A stretch of DNA of 13,588 nucleotides from Bacteroidota bacterium (GCA_023433265.1 JAEZDR010000185.1:1-13588), one strand, 5' to 3'; numbered from the stretch's first letter, positions 6,608-13,588 are shown. Notes: a model not told the origin generated them from the letters alone. A program made the numbers and translations.

Positions 6608-6832
6608 ATGAAGAGATTGTCTGAGCTAGCCACTGGAAAAAAAGCGGTGATCAAGAGTTTCGAGGGAGACGACATCTTCATTAAACTAATGGAAATGGGA
6701 TGTGTACCAGGCGAGATCGTGAGGGTAGAACAGCGAGCGCCGCTCGGCGACCCTATATCTGTTTCCGTAGCAGGGTATAGGTTAAGCCTCCGGCTGGACG
6801 AAGCACAAAATATTTTCGTAGAGGAGATTTGA
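6608..6832 (+). CDS. feoA: FeoA-domain protein without adjacent FeoB
   Basis: The 74-residue protein is a complete single FeoA domain, a small SH3-like barrel that in Feo systems is cytosolic and contacts the ferrous-iron transporter FeoB. Visible hallmarks are the LATGKKAVIKSFEG opening, the MEMGCVPGEIVRV turn (family form LGhhPG) and the closing strand GYRLSLRLDEAQNIFVEE. FeoA is normally followed by feoB; here it is followed one base after its stop by nadD, and no feoB is in the window. The nadD ribosome-binding site lies inside its last codons, so the two are surely one transcript. The sequence shows no clear Fur box. It may still serve a FeoB encoded elsewhere. Confidence 0.93.
   Translation: MKRLSELATGKKAVIKSFEGDDIFIKLMEMGCVPGEIVRVEQRAPLGDPISVSVAGYRLSLRLDEAQNIFVEEI
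6821..6826 (+). promoter_or_regulatory. Ribosome-binding site of nadD (GAGGAG)
   Basis: GAGGAG lies 7 bases before the nadD ATG (6834) and inside the last codons of feoA. Shine-Dalgarno sequences are otherwise weak or absent before genes here. It supports 6834 as the start, over the out-of-frame ATG at 6838, and suggests coupled translation. Confidence 0.6.
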
Positions 6833-6833
6833 T

Positions 6834-7409
6834 ATGCATGTCGGACTATATTTCGGATCGTTCAACCCTATCCACATTGGCCACCTCATTATTGCGAACC
6901 ATGTACTAAATGCTACCGATGTAGAGAAAGTATGGTTTGTGGTATCACCTCAAAATCCGTTGAAACCCTCCGCAACCCTGCTAAACGAATATGACAGGCT
7001 GCATCTTGTAAACCTGGCTATAGAAGGAAACAGTCATTTTATGGCATCGAGCATCGAGTTTAAGCTTCCTAAACCTTCTTACACTGTGGATACAATGGCT
7101 TACCTCATGGAGAAATACCCACAACATCATTTTTCGATCATCATGGGCGGTGATAGCTATCAAAACCTGCCCAGGTGGAAAAACAACGAGGTACTGAAAG
7201 CAAGGTATAGGTTTATTGTTTACAAGCGGCCTGGATTTGATATTGCCCCGGGCGAAAACAATACAGTTGTCCTTGAAGCTCCCCTGCTTGATATTTCGGC
7301 CACTACCATTAGAAAGCTGATACTGGAAAAGAAGTCAATCATGTACCTGGTACCCGACTCCGTAAGGGGCGAGATAGAAGCAAACCGGTATTACCTCCCA
7401 AAGGTTTAA
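6834..7409 (+). CDS. nadD: Nicotinate-nucleotide adenylyltransferase NadD
   Basis: NadD transfers AMP from ATP to nicotinate mononucleotide, giving nicotinate adenine dinucleotide, the penultimate step of NAD synthesis shared by the de novo and salvage routes. The 191 residues are the family norm. Nucleotidyltransferase motifs are clear: GSFNPIHIGH (8-17, the HxGH site at 14-17), SPQNPLK (38-44), IMGGDS (103-108) and the C-terminal ISATTIR (154-160), which contacts the ATP phosphates. It is the second gene of the feoA-nadD unit and converges on chrA across 127 bases that contain no clear terminator. Confidence 0.97.
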   Translation: MHVGLYFGSFNPIHIGHLIIANHVLNATDVEKVWFVVSPQNPLKPSATLLNEYDRLHLVNLAIEGNSHFMASSIEFKLPKPSYTVDTMAYLMEKYPQHHFSIIMGGDSYQNLPRWKNNEVLKARYRFIVYKRPGFDIAPGENNTVVLEAPLLDISATTIRKLILEKKSIMYLVPDSVRGEIEANRYYLPKV

Positions 7410-7536
7410 GAAACTTATCTTATTGATATTCAATGTGCTTGCATAAAAAGCTGAGCCTAAGAGGGCATGCTATTGAAATGTTATCCCTCTACTGGATTTT
7501 AATAGTCCTCCCCCTTCAGGATGTAGGTAGTTATCG

Positions 7537-8790
7537 CTAGTAGAACCAACCTAGTAGCAGGCAGGCTATTACTATGAAAGGTGCTGGTACACGGGTAAAT
7601 GAAAGGATTGCAAAAGAGGCTACGATGATGCCGAGGTCAAGCGCATACGTCGTAAAAGAGTGCGGAAGCTTCCAATAGAGATCATTAATAAGGAAAAAGG
7701 TAGATCCGATCATGATACCTACTACTGCAGCATTGATTCCTTCCAAAGCCCGAAAGATGATAGCATAGCGTTTTAAGTTGTGCCATACCGGAAAGAAGAA
7801 GAGAATGAGCAACAGGCTGGGCAGAAAGATAGCAACGACCCCTATGCAACATCCAAGGAGTTGCATGCCGGGACCCCTCTCCTTCAATACGGTACCGCCG
7901 GTGAATGCGCCGATGGAAAACACCGGGCCGGGAATAGCCCTCACCATACCTGAGCCAATAAAAAACTCTTTCTGCTCCATCCGCAATACGTTGGGGTTTT
8001 TTTCCTGTACCGCACGGGTTTGCGGGCGAACTACATATTGTTCGTACATCATGGGCATTAATACATCTCCCCCGCCAAAAACGAGGCTGCCAAAACGATA
8101 GAAGTTTTCGAAGAGGTTGTAGGCGCCCCGGTTGGGCCACTCTTGTTTACGAGCCGTTTCGCTGAGAAAACCGGCAATGAAAAAAAGCAGCAGAAACAAC
8201 GCGATATTGCCCCATTTTATCTTTTTAGGCGGTGTACCTTTTTGGGGAATCCTTTTATCACTGAAATTGGTGGCAATACCCCCGGCAACGATGAGCAAGG
8301 GAAAGATCCAGGGCGTTTTAAACAAGAGATAAGTGAGGATGGCGCCCACTACCATAATTACAGTAGTGATGGTGTTGTGTACAAGAATTTTGTACATTCT
8401 GAAGGCTGAAAAGGCAATAAAGCCTATAGCCATAGGAGGAATGAACTGGAAGATGTTGTCCTTTATTTGTTGATCAGGCATCCACTCCAAAAGGAAAGAC
8501 AATCCACCCATGAGGAAGGAGGCAGGAAAAATCCAAATAAGAAAGGAAAGCAAACCCAGGATGAGCCCGCCACGCTTATAGCCAATAAGGGTAAGCATCT
8601 GTGTTGACGAAGCCCCTGGCAGCATTTGACAGAAACCGTTATACTCTATCAGTTCCTCTTCTGATACATCCCTCCGTTGGTGGACGAAGGTCTTCAACAT
8701 CATTCCAAAATGCCCCTGGGGGCCGCCAAAGGCTGTAATCGTATACATGAAAACAGCCTTTAGGAAAGGAACGTGTCTTAGGAGGGTCAA
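7537..8790 (-). CDS. chrA: Chromate transporter, two-domain CHR family (ChrA)
   Basis: This 417-residue inner-membrane protein has two homologous CHR domains. Domain 1 (about 5-190) opens with TAFGGPQGHFGMM and has EYNGFCQMLPGASSTQ. Domain 2 (about 225-417) has RFGSLVFGGGDVLMPMM, EFFIGSGMVRAIPGPVFS and GAFTGG. Each carries the FGG and PGP/PGA motifs of the family, and about ten hydrophobic helices are visible. Characterised members export chromate by proton antiport; many genomic homologues have unproven substrates. No chrB or other resistance gene is adjacent, so chromate as substrate is inferred. The start is TTG (8790): an in-frame TAA directly precedes it, and the next Met (residue 15) would remove the first helix before AFGGP. 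Confidence 0.93.
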   Translation of the reverse strand: MTLLRHVPFLKAVFMYTITAFGGPQGHFGMMLKTFVHQRRDVSEEELIEYNGFCQMLPGASSTQMLTLIGYKRGGLILGLLSFLIWIFPASFLMGGLSFLLEWMPDQQIKDNIFQFIPPMAIGFIAFSAFRMYKILVHNTITTVIMVVGAILTYLLFKTPWIFPLLIVAGGIATNFSDKRIPQKGTPPKKIKWGNIALFLLLFFIAGFLSETARKQEWPNRGAYNLFENFYRFGSLVFGGGDVLMPMMYEQYVVRPQTRAVQEKNPNVLRMEQKEFFIGSGMVRAIPGPVFSIGAFTGGTVLKERGPGMQLLGCCIGVVAIFLPSLLLILFFFPVWHNLKRYAIIFRALEGINAAVVGIMIGSTFFLINDLYWKLPHSFTTYALDLGIIVASFAILSFTRVPAPFIVIACLLLGWFY

Positions 8791-8860
8791 TTAGTTGCGT
8801 TTACGCTAAGATAAAGACTGTTACGGAACAAAATGCTGTAGAGGTTTCCAAAGGAGATGA

Positions 8861-8868
8861 TACATTTG
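8861..8868 (+). promoter_or_regulatory. Candidate promoter, -7 box TACATTTG, directly before a start codon
   Basis: This is a perfect TAnnTTTG separated from the ATG at 8873 by only 4 bases, as at mnmG. A near -33 element (TTTC, 8835-8838) lies 22 bases upstream. The message would be leaderless or nearly so. An AAGGAG at 8851-8856 is 16 bases from the ATG, too far for a normal ribosome-binding site. Confidence 0.4.
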
Positions 8869-8872
8869 TTTT

Positions 8873-9331
8873 ATGCGACAAATCAGGCGCTTAACTACAA
8901 TCGGATGTCTTGTAATATTGGGTTCGTGTAAAACAACTAAACCTTTTGTTTCGGCTTTTGAACAAACTGTGATGCCAGGCAACGTGCGCGCAGACAGGGT
9001 GAACAACAAGGAGCTTGGGGGGCCTGCGAACCATTTACAGATTTTTGTTCAGTCAGGTGATGGAACAGCACCTTGTTATAACAGGGTAGTTTATCGCAAT
9101 AGCCTGTACAAGGTGGCGTTCTTTAGCGTTGAAGTGGTACCGCCCTATTTGAAAGAAATCGCTGGTTACCAGCCAAGGAAGGCTACGTGGATGGCTGCGG
9201 ACCCTGAAGACAGGATAGCACGCGATTCGTCGTTGAGCGAAGGATGGATACGCCTGCTGTCGGACAGCAATAAAAGTTGTAAAGCTGTTGAGGTAGAAAT
9301 CAAAAAAGCAGCGCCGCTGGAAGCAGAATAA
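8873..9331 (+). CDS. Lipoprotein of unknown function
   Basis: The 152-residue product has a basic N-terminus (MRQIRR), a short hydrophobic stretch and a lipobox LGSC with Cys19 as the likely acylated residue, so export and lipidation are expected. The mature part matches no family I recognise. It has an early Asn/Gly-rich part (ELGGPANHLQIF), a middle section with RVVYRNSLYKVAFFSVEVVP that looks beta-stranded, and a Lys/Glu-rich C-terminal tail. Cys68 and Cys136 could form a disulphide. It stands alone between the divergently transcribed chrA and the convergent FNR-like gene (36-base gap). The ATG is supported by the intact lipoprotein signal; no earlier in-frame start gives a better one. Confidence 0.75.
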   Translation: MRQIRRLTTIGCLVILGSCKTTKPFVSAFEQTVMPGNVRADRVNNKELGGPANHLQIFVQSGDGTAPCYNRVVYRNSLYKVAFFSVEVVPPYLKEIAGYQPRKATWMAADPEDRIARDSSLSEGWIRLLSDSNKSCKAVEVEIKKAAPLEAE

Positions 9332-9367
9332 TAAGGACATTGCAACACCTTTTCAATTCGAAATGGC

Positions 9368-10078
9368 TTAGTCCTGGAGGTTAGCAGTTTTTACGAGTTC
9401 TTTTACGTCAAGCACTTTGATTTTCTTCCCATCGAGGTCGAGAATGCCATCGCGTTTAAACTCGGAGAGCAATCGGATGGTAGATTCTGTAGCCGTACCT
9501 ACAAGGTTTGCAATTTCTTCTCTTGACAGCCGAACGTTGAGGGTTTTGTTATCGCCTTCGTAGCCGTATGTTTCCTGGATGAAAAGGAGCGTTTCTGCGA
9601 GGCGTTCCCTAACAGGTTTTTGAGCCAGGTGAGTAACCTTTAGTTCTGCCTGCTTAAGCTCGTCGCTCAGCAACTTCATCATCTCGAAAGCGAGCGTCGG
9701 GTCTGTTTTAAGTGCATGTAAAAACAGTTCGCGGGGAATGAAGCAAACATGCGCATCTTCAAGCACCACAGCAGATCCGTTGTACCTGTCGCCGCTTAAC
9801 AGCGCACGGTAACCAATGATATCGCCGGCTTTAAGTAGTCTTGTAATTTGTTCTTTTCCGTCATCACCTAGGTGTGACAATTTTATTTTGCCTGAATTGA
9901 TGCAATAAACGCCGAAAGGGTAAGCACCTTCGTTGAATAGCACCTGCCCTTTTCTATAAAGATTGCAAACCTTTTGACGGGTGATGTCGTCCATGCTTTC
10001 AGCATTCGCCTTGCAAAAGATGGCTGTAAACCTGTGGTTACAAGTGCAGCATTCGGTATTGTTCATTCCCATTTTCAT
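9368..10078 (-). CDS. Crp/Fnr-family regulator with an FNR-like cysteine cluster
   Basis: The 236-residue protein has an N-terminal cyclic-nucleotide-binding-type sensor (about 35-145), a dimer helix (about 125-150) and a C-terminal winged HTH with LSREEIANLVGTATEST (184-200) and recognition helix TESTIRLLSEF. In that helix Glu198 and Arg202 align with the base-contacting Glu209 and Arg213 of E. coli FNR; FNR Ser212 is Ile201 here. Cysteines at 10, 11, 13 and 22, plus Cys112 in AHVCFIPRE, align with the FNR [4Fe-4S] ligands (C20-x2-C23-x5-C29 and C122), although the last N-terminal gap is 8 residues. The cAMP-contacting Arg-Ser of Crp is not evident. Oxygen or redox sensing is inferred. Upstream lie a TAGCTTTG -7 box and a 12-bp palindrome. 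Confidence 0.92.
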   Translation of the reverse strand: MKMGMNNTECCTCNHRFTAIFCKANAESMDDITRQKVCNLYRKGQVLFNEGAYPFGVYCINSGKIKLSHLGDDGKEQITRLLKAGDIIGYRALLSGDRYNGSAVVLEDAHVCFIPRELFLHALKTDPTLAFEMMKLLSDELKQAELKVTHLAQKPVRERLAETLLFIQETYGYEGDNKTLNVRLSREEIANLVGTATESTIRLLSEFKRDGILDLDGKKIKVLDVKELVKTANLQD

Positions 10079-10085
10079 AACATAG

Positions 10086-10093
10086 CAAAGCTA
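10086..10093 (-). promoter_or_regulatory. Candidate promoter of the FNR-like gene, -7 box TAGCTTTG
   Basis: On the minus strand this is a perfect TAnnTTTG ending 7 bases before the ATG (10078). A TTGACA (10112-10107) lies upstream with 13 bases between. The predicted RNA start is within a few bases of the start codon. Confidence 0.4.
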
Positions 10094-10116
10094 GACAGGG
10101 GGTATTTGTCAACTTA

Positions 10117-10128
10117 TGACCGCGGTCA
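10117..10128. promoter_or_regulatory. 12-bp palindrome TGACCGCGGTCA, candidate operator
   Basis: This perfect palindrome of the form TGAC-N4-GTCA has the half-site length and spacing of Crp/Fnr-family operators (compare TTGAT-N4-ATCAA for FNR). It lies in the 59-base gap between the M23 gene and the FNR-like gene, about 39 bases before the latter's ATG and about 43 before its predicted RNA start, where class II activator sites sit. No T-run follows on either strand, which argues against a terminator. Autoregulation is inferred. Confidence 0.45.
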
Positions 10129-10137
10129 GCAGAAAAC

Positions 10138-11109
10138 CTAATCCAAACTCTGATTAGAGGAGGCAGCCAACTTTAACATTCTGTCGAACTGCTCAGGCGA
10201 AAGGTCATTGTAAAAGAAGAAAACGGGGTTGATGGGCCTCCCGTTTTTATGCACTTCGTAGTGAAGATGTGGGCCGGTGCTTTTACCTGTATTGCCCACG
10301 TAGCCAATGATTTCGCCCCGTTTAACCTGCCTGCCGTTGCGTGTTTTAATCTTGTACATGTGACCATACAAAGTTTCGTAACCATAGCCATGGTTAATTA
10401 CAACGTGGTTTCCATATCCCCCGGCATTGTAACCAGAGGTTTTTACGCGCCCGTCAGCGGTGGCATAAATGGGTGTGCCCTGCGGAGCAGTGAAGTCGAG
10501 CCCCTGGTGCATTTTTGTTACTTTATAAACAGGGTCAATCCTGAGACCATAACCTGATGCAACCCTTGTGAGATTTTTATTTGCGACGGGCTGAATGGCA
10601 GGAATAGCAGCTAAAAGTTTTTCTTTATTACGCACCATATTACCGATGTCGTTATAACTCTTTTCCTGGTAGGCTATCCTAAGCTTCAGGCGATTAAGCT
10701 GCTGGATGAGGTTTGCTTGCAACTGATCTTCACTCATGTTGCTAACAAGTTGGATTTCTTTACTCCGTTCCATTTCTTTAAGCCTGGCGCTGTCGGGTAC
10801 CGGATTCGCCTCGAAAATGGCCCTGTAGATTTCATTATCACGCCTTACAAGTTCATCCATTTCCTGTTCTGTAGCCTTCAGTTGCTGGCGAAGTAAATTG
10901 ATGGAGTGATGCAGCTCCTGGTTTTGGCGTTGCAGGCTTTTCTCATTGGCCGAAGGAAAGTATTTATAAACCAGCAAAACCACTACGCCAGCGGTAACCA
11001 GTGATGAGGTGATAAAGCCAAACACCCTCAATAGTTTTACCCTGAGTGGAGTAACCAGCTTTTCGAACCTAAGCGTATGTGTATTATAGAAGTACTTGAT
11101 TTTCTTCAT
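10138..11109 (-). CDS. Membrane-anchored M23 (LytM-type) peptidase
   Basis: The start is chosen at ATG (11109), giving 323 residues beginning MKKIKYFYNTHTLRFEK, the usual opening of this Bacteroidota family. A TTG at 11148 would add 13 residues. The order is: short cytoplasmic N-terminus, one transmembrane helix (about 29-51), a periplasmic coiled coil (about 56-95 and 127-167), then an M23 domain (about 180-300). Zinc and catalytic residues are intact: HQGLD (His201, Asp205), GHM (His250) and HLH (His281, His283), so it is predicted to be an active peptidoglycan endopeptidase acting on cross-links, or else an envelope regulator of division. The layout resembles NlpD/EnvC-like and MepM-like proteins. 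It is divergent from alaS and upstream of the FNR-like gene. Confidence 0.93.
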   Translation of the reverse strand: MKKIKYFYNTHTLRFEKLVTPLRVKLLRVFGFITSSLVTAGVVVLLVYKYFPSANEKSLQRQNQELHHSINLLRQQLKATEQEMDELVRRDNEIYRAIFEANPVPDSARLKEMERSKEIQLVSNMSEDQLQANLIQQLNRLKLRIAYQEKSYNDIGNMVRNKEKLLAAIPAIQPVANKNLTRVASGYGLRIDPVYKVTKMHQGLDFTAPQGTPIYATADGRVKTSGYNAGGYGNHVVINHGYGYETLYGHMYKIKTRNGRQVKRGEIIGYVGNTGKSTGPHLHYEVHKNGRPINPVFFFYNDLSPEQFDRMLKLAASSNQSLD

Positions 11110-11154
11110 TCGCTTGTGCGTCTTTCTCCTGTATGCAGATAAAGGCAATCCCTT

Positions 11155-11162
11155 TACCTTTG
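11155..11162 (+). promoter_or_regulatory. Candidate alaS promoter, -7 box TACCTTTG
   Basis: This is a perfect TAnnTTTG on the plus strand. The predicted RNA start near 11167-11170 leaves a leader of about 80 nt before alaS. No good -33 TTTG is seen. Confidence 0.35.
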
Positions 11163-11179
11163 ATGCCCTTGTAACAGAA

Positions 11180-11187
11180 CAAAGATA
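11180..11187 (-). promoter_or_regulatory. Candidate M23 gene promoter, -7 box TATCTTTG
   Basis: On the minus strand this is a perfect TAnnTTTG, 71 bases before the chosen ATG (11109). It faces the alaS box at 11155-11162, so the two predicted start points fall in the same roughly 15-bp stretch. Confidence 0.35.
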
Positions 11188-11249
11188 ACAGCAATCACGC
11201 TCTTATTAGCCCTGTGGCAAGGCAGAGGCAAACAAGCGCATCCACGTAT

Positions 11250-13588
11250 ATGACATCACAAGAAATCAGGCAGAAGTTCCTGGACTTTTTTGCAGCCAAA
11301 GAACATTTGATTGTACCCTCGGCTCCTATCGTAGTTAAGAACGATCCCACGTTGTTATTTACGAACGCCGGGATGAACCAGTTCAAGGATTATTTTTTAG
11401 GCAACAGTAAGCCTGCGAGGCCCCGCATTGCTGATACACAAAAATGCCTGCGGGTGAGTGGTAAGCATAACGACCTGGAAGAAGTTGGTGTTGACACATA
11501 TCATCACACAATGTTTGAGATGCTGGGCAACTGGAGCTTTGGAAACTATTTTAAAAAAGAAGCCATTGCATGGAGCTGGGAACTGCTTACGAAAGAATAC
11601 GGCCTTGATGCCGAAAGGCTCTACGTTACCGTATTTGAAGGTGATGATAAGTTAGGCTTGCCGCAGGATTTTGAAGCCCTGGAAGAATGGAAGAAAGTAA
11701 TAGCTGAAGACAGGATTCTATACGGAAACAAGAAAGATAACTTTTGGGAGATGGGCGATACCGGCCCATGCGGTCCCTGTACCGAGATACATTTTGACAG
11801 CCGGAGCGATGAGGAAAGAAAAGCACAGCCGGGGAAGCAGCTGGTGAATGCAGACCACCCGCAGGTGATTGAAATATGGAACAACGTGTTCATACAATTC
11901 AACAGGCTAAAAGATGGTTCCCTTGAAATGTTGCCAGACAAGCACGTGGATACCGGCATGGGCCTTGAACGCCTTGTGCGCGTAATGCAAGGCAAGCAAA
12001 GTAATTATGATACCGACATCTTTACACCAACCATAGCGCTTACGGAACAACTCGTAAATAAAAGCTACGATGCTAAGGCTATCCCTTCAGACAGAAAGCA
12101 ATGGATGCAGGCTGTTGCCTTCAGGGTAATGGCGGATCATATAAGAGCCATTTCTTTTACAATTGCTGACGGCCAGCTTCCTTCCAACACAGGCGCAGGT
12201 TATGTGATACGCAGGATACTGCGCCGTGCAGTCCGGTATTATTTCTCTTACCTTGATTACAAACACCCGTTGCTATATAAATTGGTGCCCTTGCTTGCCG
12301 CACAATTTGAAAATGTATTTCCTGAGTTGAAGAAGCAGGAAGAGTTTGTAGCAAAAGTTATCAAGGAAGAAGAGGAAGGATTTTTACGTACCCTTGAAAA
12401 AGGTCTCCGGAAGTTTGATGAACTTACAAACCTGGGCGAAGGTGACAAAGTAATTGCAGGGAAAAGTGCGTTTGAACTGAGCGACACTTTTGGATTTCCT
12501 ATAGACTTAACCGAACTGATAGCCCGTGAACGCGGCTGGACGGTGGATATAAAAGGATTTGAAGCAGCAAGGAAAGAACAACAGGAGCGCGCAAGAAAAG
12601 CAGGCGCTATTGATTCAGAAGACTGGGTGGTGCTTGACGACTTTTTTGTGAATGAGTTTGTGGGGTACGATTCGCTTGAGATAAAAACGCGGGTAGTAAA
12701 ATACCGTAAGGTAAAAGCAAAAGGAAAAGAAGTATTCCAGGTGGCCCTTGAAGCAACGCCGTTTTATGCAGAAAGCGGCGGGCAGGTGGGCGATACCGGC
12801 GTATTGCTGTTTGGCGATGAAGCTATAGATGTAATAGATACCAGGAAGGAAAACGACCTGGTTATTCATGTTGTCGAAAGGCTGCCCAAAGATGTGCAGT
12901 CACCTGTATTGGCGCGTGTTAACGCGGCAAAAAGACACGCCACCACCATCCATCATACAGCAACACACTTGCTGCACGCAGCCTTGAGAAAAGTATTAGG
13001 CACCCATGTGGCACAAAAGGGAAGCCTTGTGAATGATGAATACCTGCGATTTGACTTTTCGCATTTTGCAAAAGTTAGCGACGAAGAGCTGGGAAGAATA
13101 GAGGCTTTGGTAAATGAGAAGATCAGGGAAAATATACTCGTGGTTATTAAGACTATGAAGAAAGACGAAGCCATTGCCACCGGTGCTATGGCTTTGTTTG
13201 GTGAAAAGTATGGCGATGAAGTGCGGGTAGTTATTATTGATCCGGCATATTCCATTGAATTATGCGGTGGTACGCATGTTGATTCTACCGGGTCGCTGGG
13301 ATTCTTTAAGATACAGGCCGAAACGGCAGTAGGCGCGGGTGTAAGAAGGATAGAGGCTGTATGTGGAAGAGCTGCTGAGCACCTGGTGTTGCAACAGTTT
13401 CATCTTGCACAGCAAGTAAGAGAGTTACTAAAAAGCCCAAAAGATATAGCGAAAGCACTTACCGCGGTTTTAAACGAGAACCAACAACTCCGGAAACAAT
13501 TGGAGTCGCTGGAAGCAAAAAGACTAAGCCAGTTGGAAGCTAGCTTACTCCAATCGGCTGAGCAGCTAAACGGAACAAACTTCCTGGG
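11250..13588 (+). CDS. alaS: Alanyl-tRNA synthetase AlaS, 3' end cut by the window edge
   Basis: AlaS charges tRNA-Ala and proof-reads mischarged Ser and Gly. The frame is open for 779 codons from ATG 11250 to the edge with no stop or frameshift; the family is about 870-880 residues, so roughly the last 95 are missing. The class II catalytic core (1-240) shows LLFTNAGMNQFKDYFLG and GDTGPCGPCTEIH (169-181). The editing domain has the zinc site HTATH (His569, His573) paired with CGGTH (Cys672, His676), all four metal residues present. The C-terminal C-Ala region begins with a Gln/Leu/Lys-rich coiled coil. The ATG gives the standard opening TSQEIRQKFLDFFA. It is divergent from the M23 gene. Confidence 0.98.
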   Translation, partial: MTSQEIRQKFLDFFAAKEHLIVPSAPIVVKNDPTLLFTNAGMNQFKDYFLGNSKPARPRIADTQKCLRVSGKHNDLEEVGVDTYHHTMFEMLGNWSFGNYFKKEAIAWSWELLTKEYGLDAERLYVTVFEGDDKLGLPQDFEALEEWKKVIAEDRILYGNKKDNFWEMGDTGPCGPCTEIHFDSRSDEERKAQPGKQLVNADHPQVIEIWNNVFIQFNRLKDGSLEMLPDKHVDTGMGLERLVRVMQGKQSNYDTDIFTPTIALTEQLVNKSYDAKAIPSDRKQWMQAVAFRVMADHIRAISFTIADGQLPSNTGAGYVIRRILRRAVRYYFSYLDYKHPLLYKLVPLLAAQFENVFPELKKQEEFVAKVIKEEEEGFLRTLEKGLRKFDELTNLGEGDKVIAGKSAFELSDTFGFPIDLTELIARERGWTVDIKGFEAARKEQQERARKAGAIDSEDWVVLDDFFVNEFVGYDSLEIKTRVVKYRKVKAKGKEVFQVALEATPFYAESGGQVGDTGVLLFGDEAIDVIDTRKENDLVIHVVERLPKDVQSPVLARVNAAKRHATTIHHTATHLLHAALRKVLGTHVAQKGSLVNDEYLRFDFSHFAKVSDEELGRIEALVNEKIRENILVVIKTMKKDEAIATGAMALFGEKYGDEVRVVIIDPAYSIELCGGTHVDSTGSLGFFKIQAETAVGAGVRRIEAVCGRAAEHLVLQQFHLAQQVRELLKSPKDIAKALTAVLNENQQLRKQLESLEAKRLSQLEASLLQSAEQLNGTNFL

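Noticed and set aside
6866..6874. CTATCCACA, one mismatch from a DnaA box
   Set aside because: It encodes part of the NadD HxGH motif, so it is explained by protein constraint.
7460..7490. AGAGGG/CCCTCT inverted repeat between the convergent nadD and chrA as a terminator
   Set aside because: The stem is only 6 bp with a 19-nt loop and there is no clean T-run directly after it.
11944..11952. CACGTG in alaS as another parS
   Set aside because: Only the six-base core matches; both arms differ from parS and the bases encode conserved AlaS residues.

Overview
The window looks like chromosomal DNA from a member of the Bacteroidota, probably a Chitinophagia/Sphingobacteriia-type bacterium. Four things point there: seven perfect TAnnTTTG boxes (the Bacteroidota -7 promoter element) in front of genes, a carboxypeptidase-regulatory-domain secreted protein, a YbeY with Asp as its third metal-ligand position, and a membrane-anchored M23 peptidase starting MKKIKYFYN. 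The assignment rests on protein and promoter style only; there is no rRNA or tRNA. No mobile element, CRISPR array or phage gene is visible, and most genes are core housekeeping genes.

Layout. 1-614 has no convincing gene and leads into nadA (quinolinate synthase, +) and a 54-residue small lipoprotein (+). That lipoprotein converges on a minus-strand unit of mnmG followed by a secreted CarboxypepD_reg protein. Upstream of mnmG is a gene-poor stretch (4600-5430) bounded by ParB-binding parS sites: a twin pair 30 bp apart (4689-4704, 4719-4734) and a third (5410-5425). ybeY and a secreted CAP-domain protein form a minus-strand pair, divergent from feoA-nadD (+). A two-domain chromate transporter (-) follows, then an unknown lipoprotein (+), an FNR-like regulator with a cysteine cluster (-), an M23 peptidase (-), and, divergent from it, alaS (+), which runs off the right edge.

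How the parts relate. nadA and nadD are two steps of de novo NAD synthesis but sit in separate units about 5 kb apart. mnmG, ybeY and alaS all serve translation (tRNA wobble modification, rRNA maturation, tRNA charging). The parS sites beside mnmG suggest the window lies in the origin-proximal, ParB-loaded part of the chromosome, but neither an oriC nor parAB is visible here. The FNR-like gene has a perfect 12-bp palindrome about 40 bp upstream, placed as an operator would be relative to its predicted promoter.

Start codons are unusual. ybeY, chrA and the CarboxypepD_reg gene each appear to start with TTG, with an in-frame stop just upstream that rules out an earlier start. The CAP gene appears to start with GTG (or TTG).
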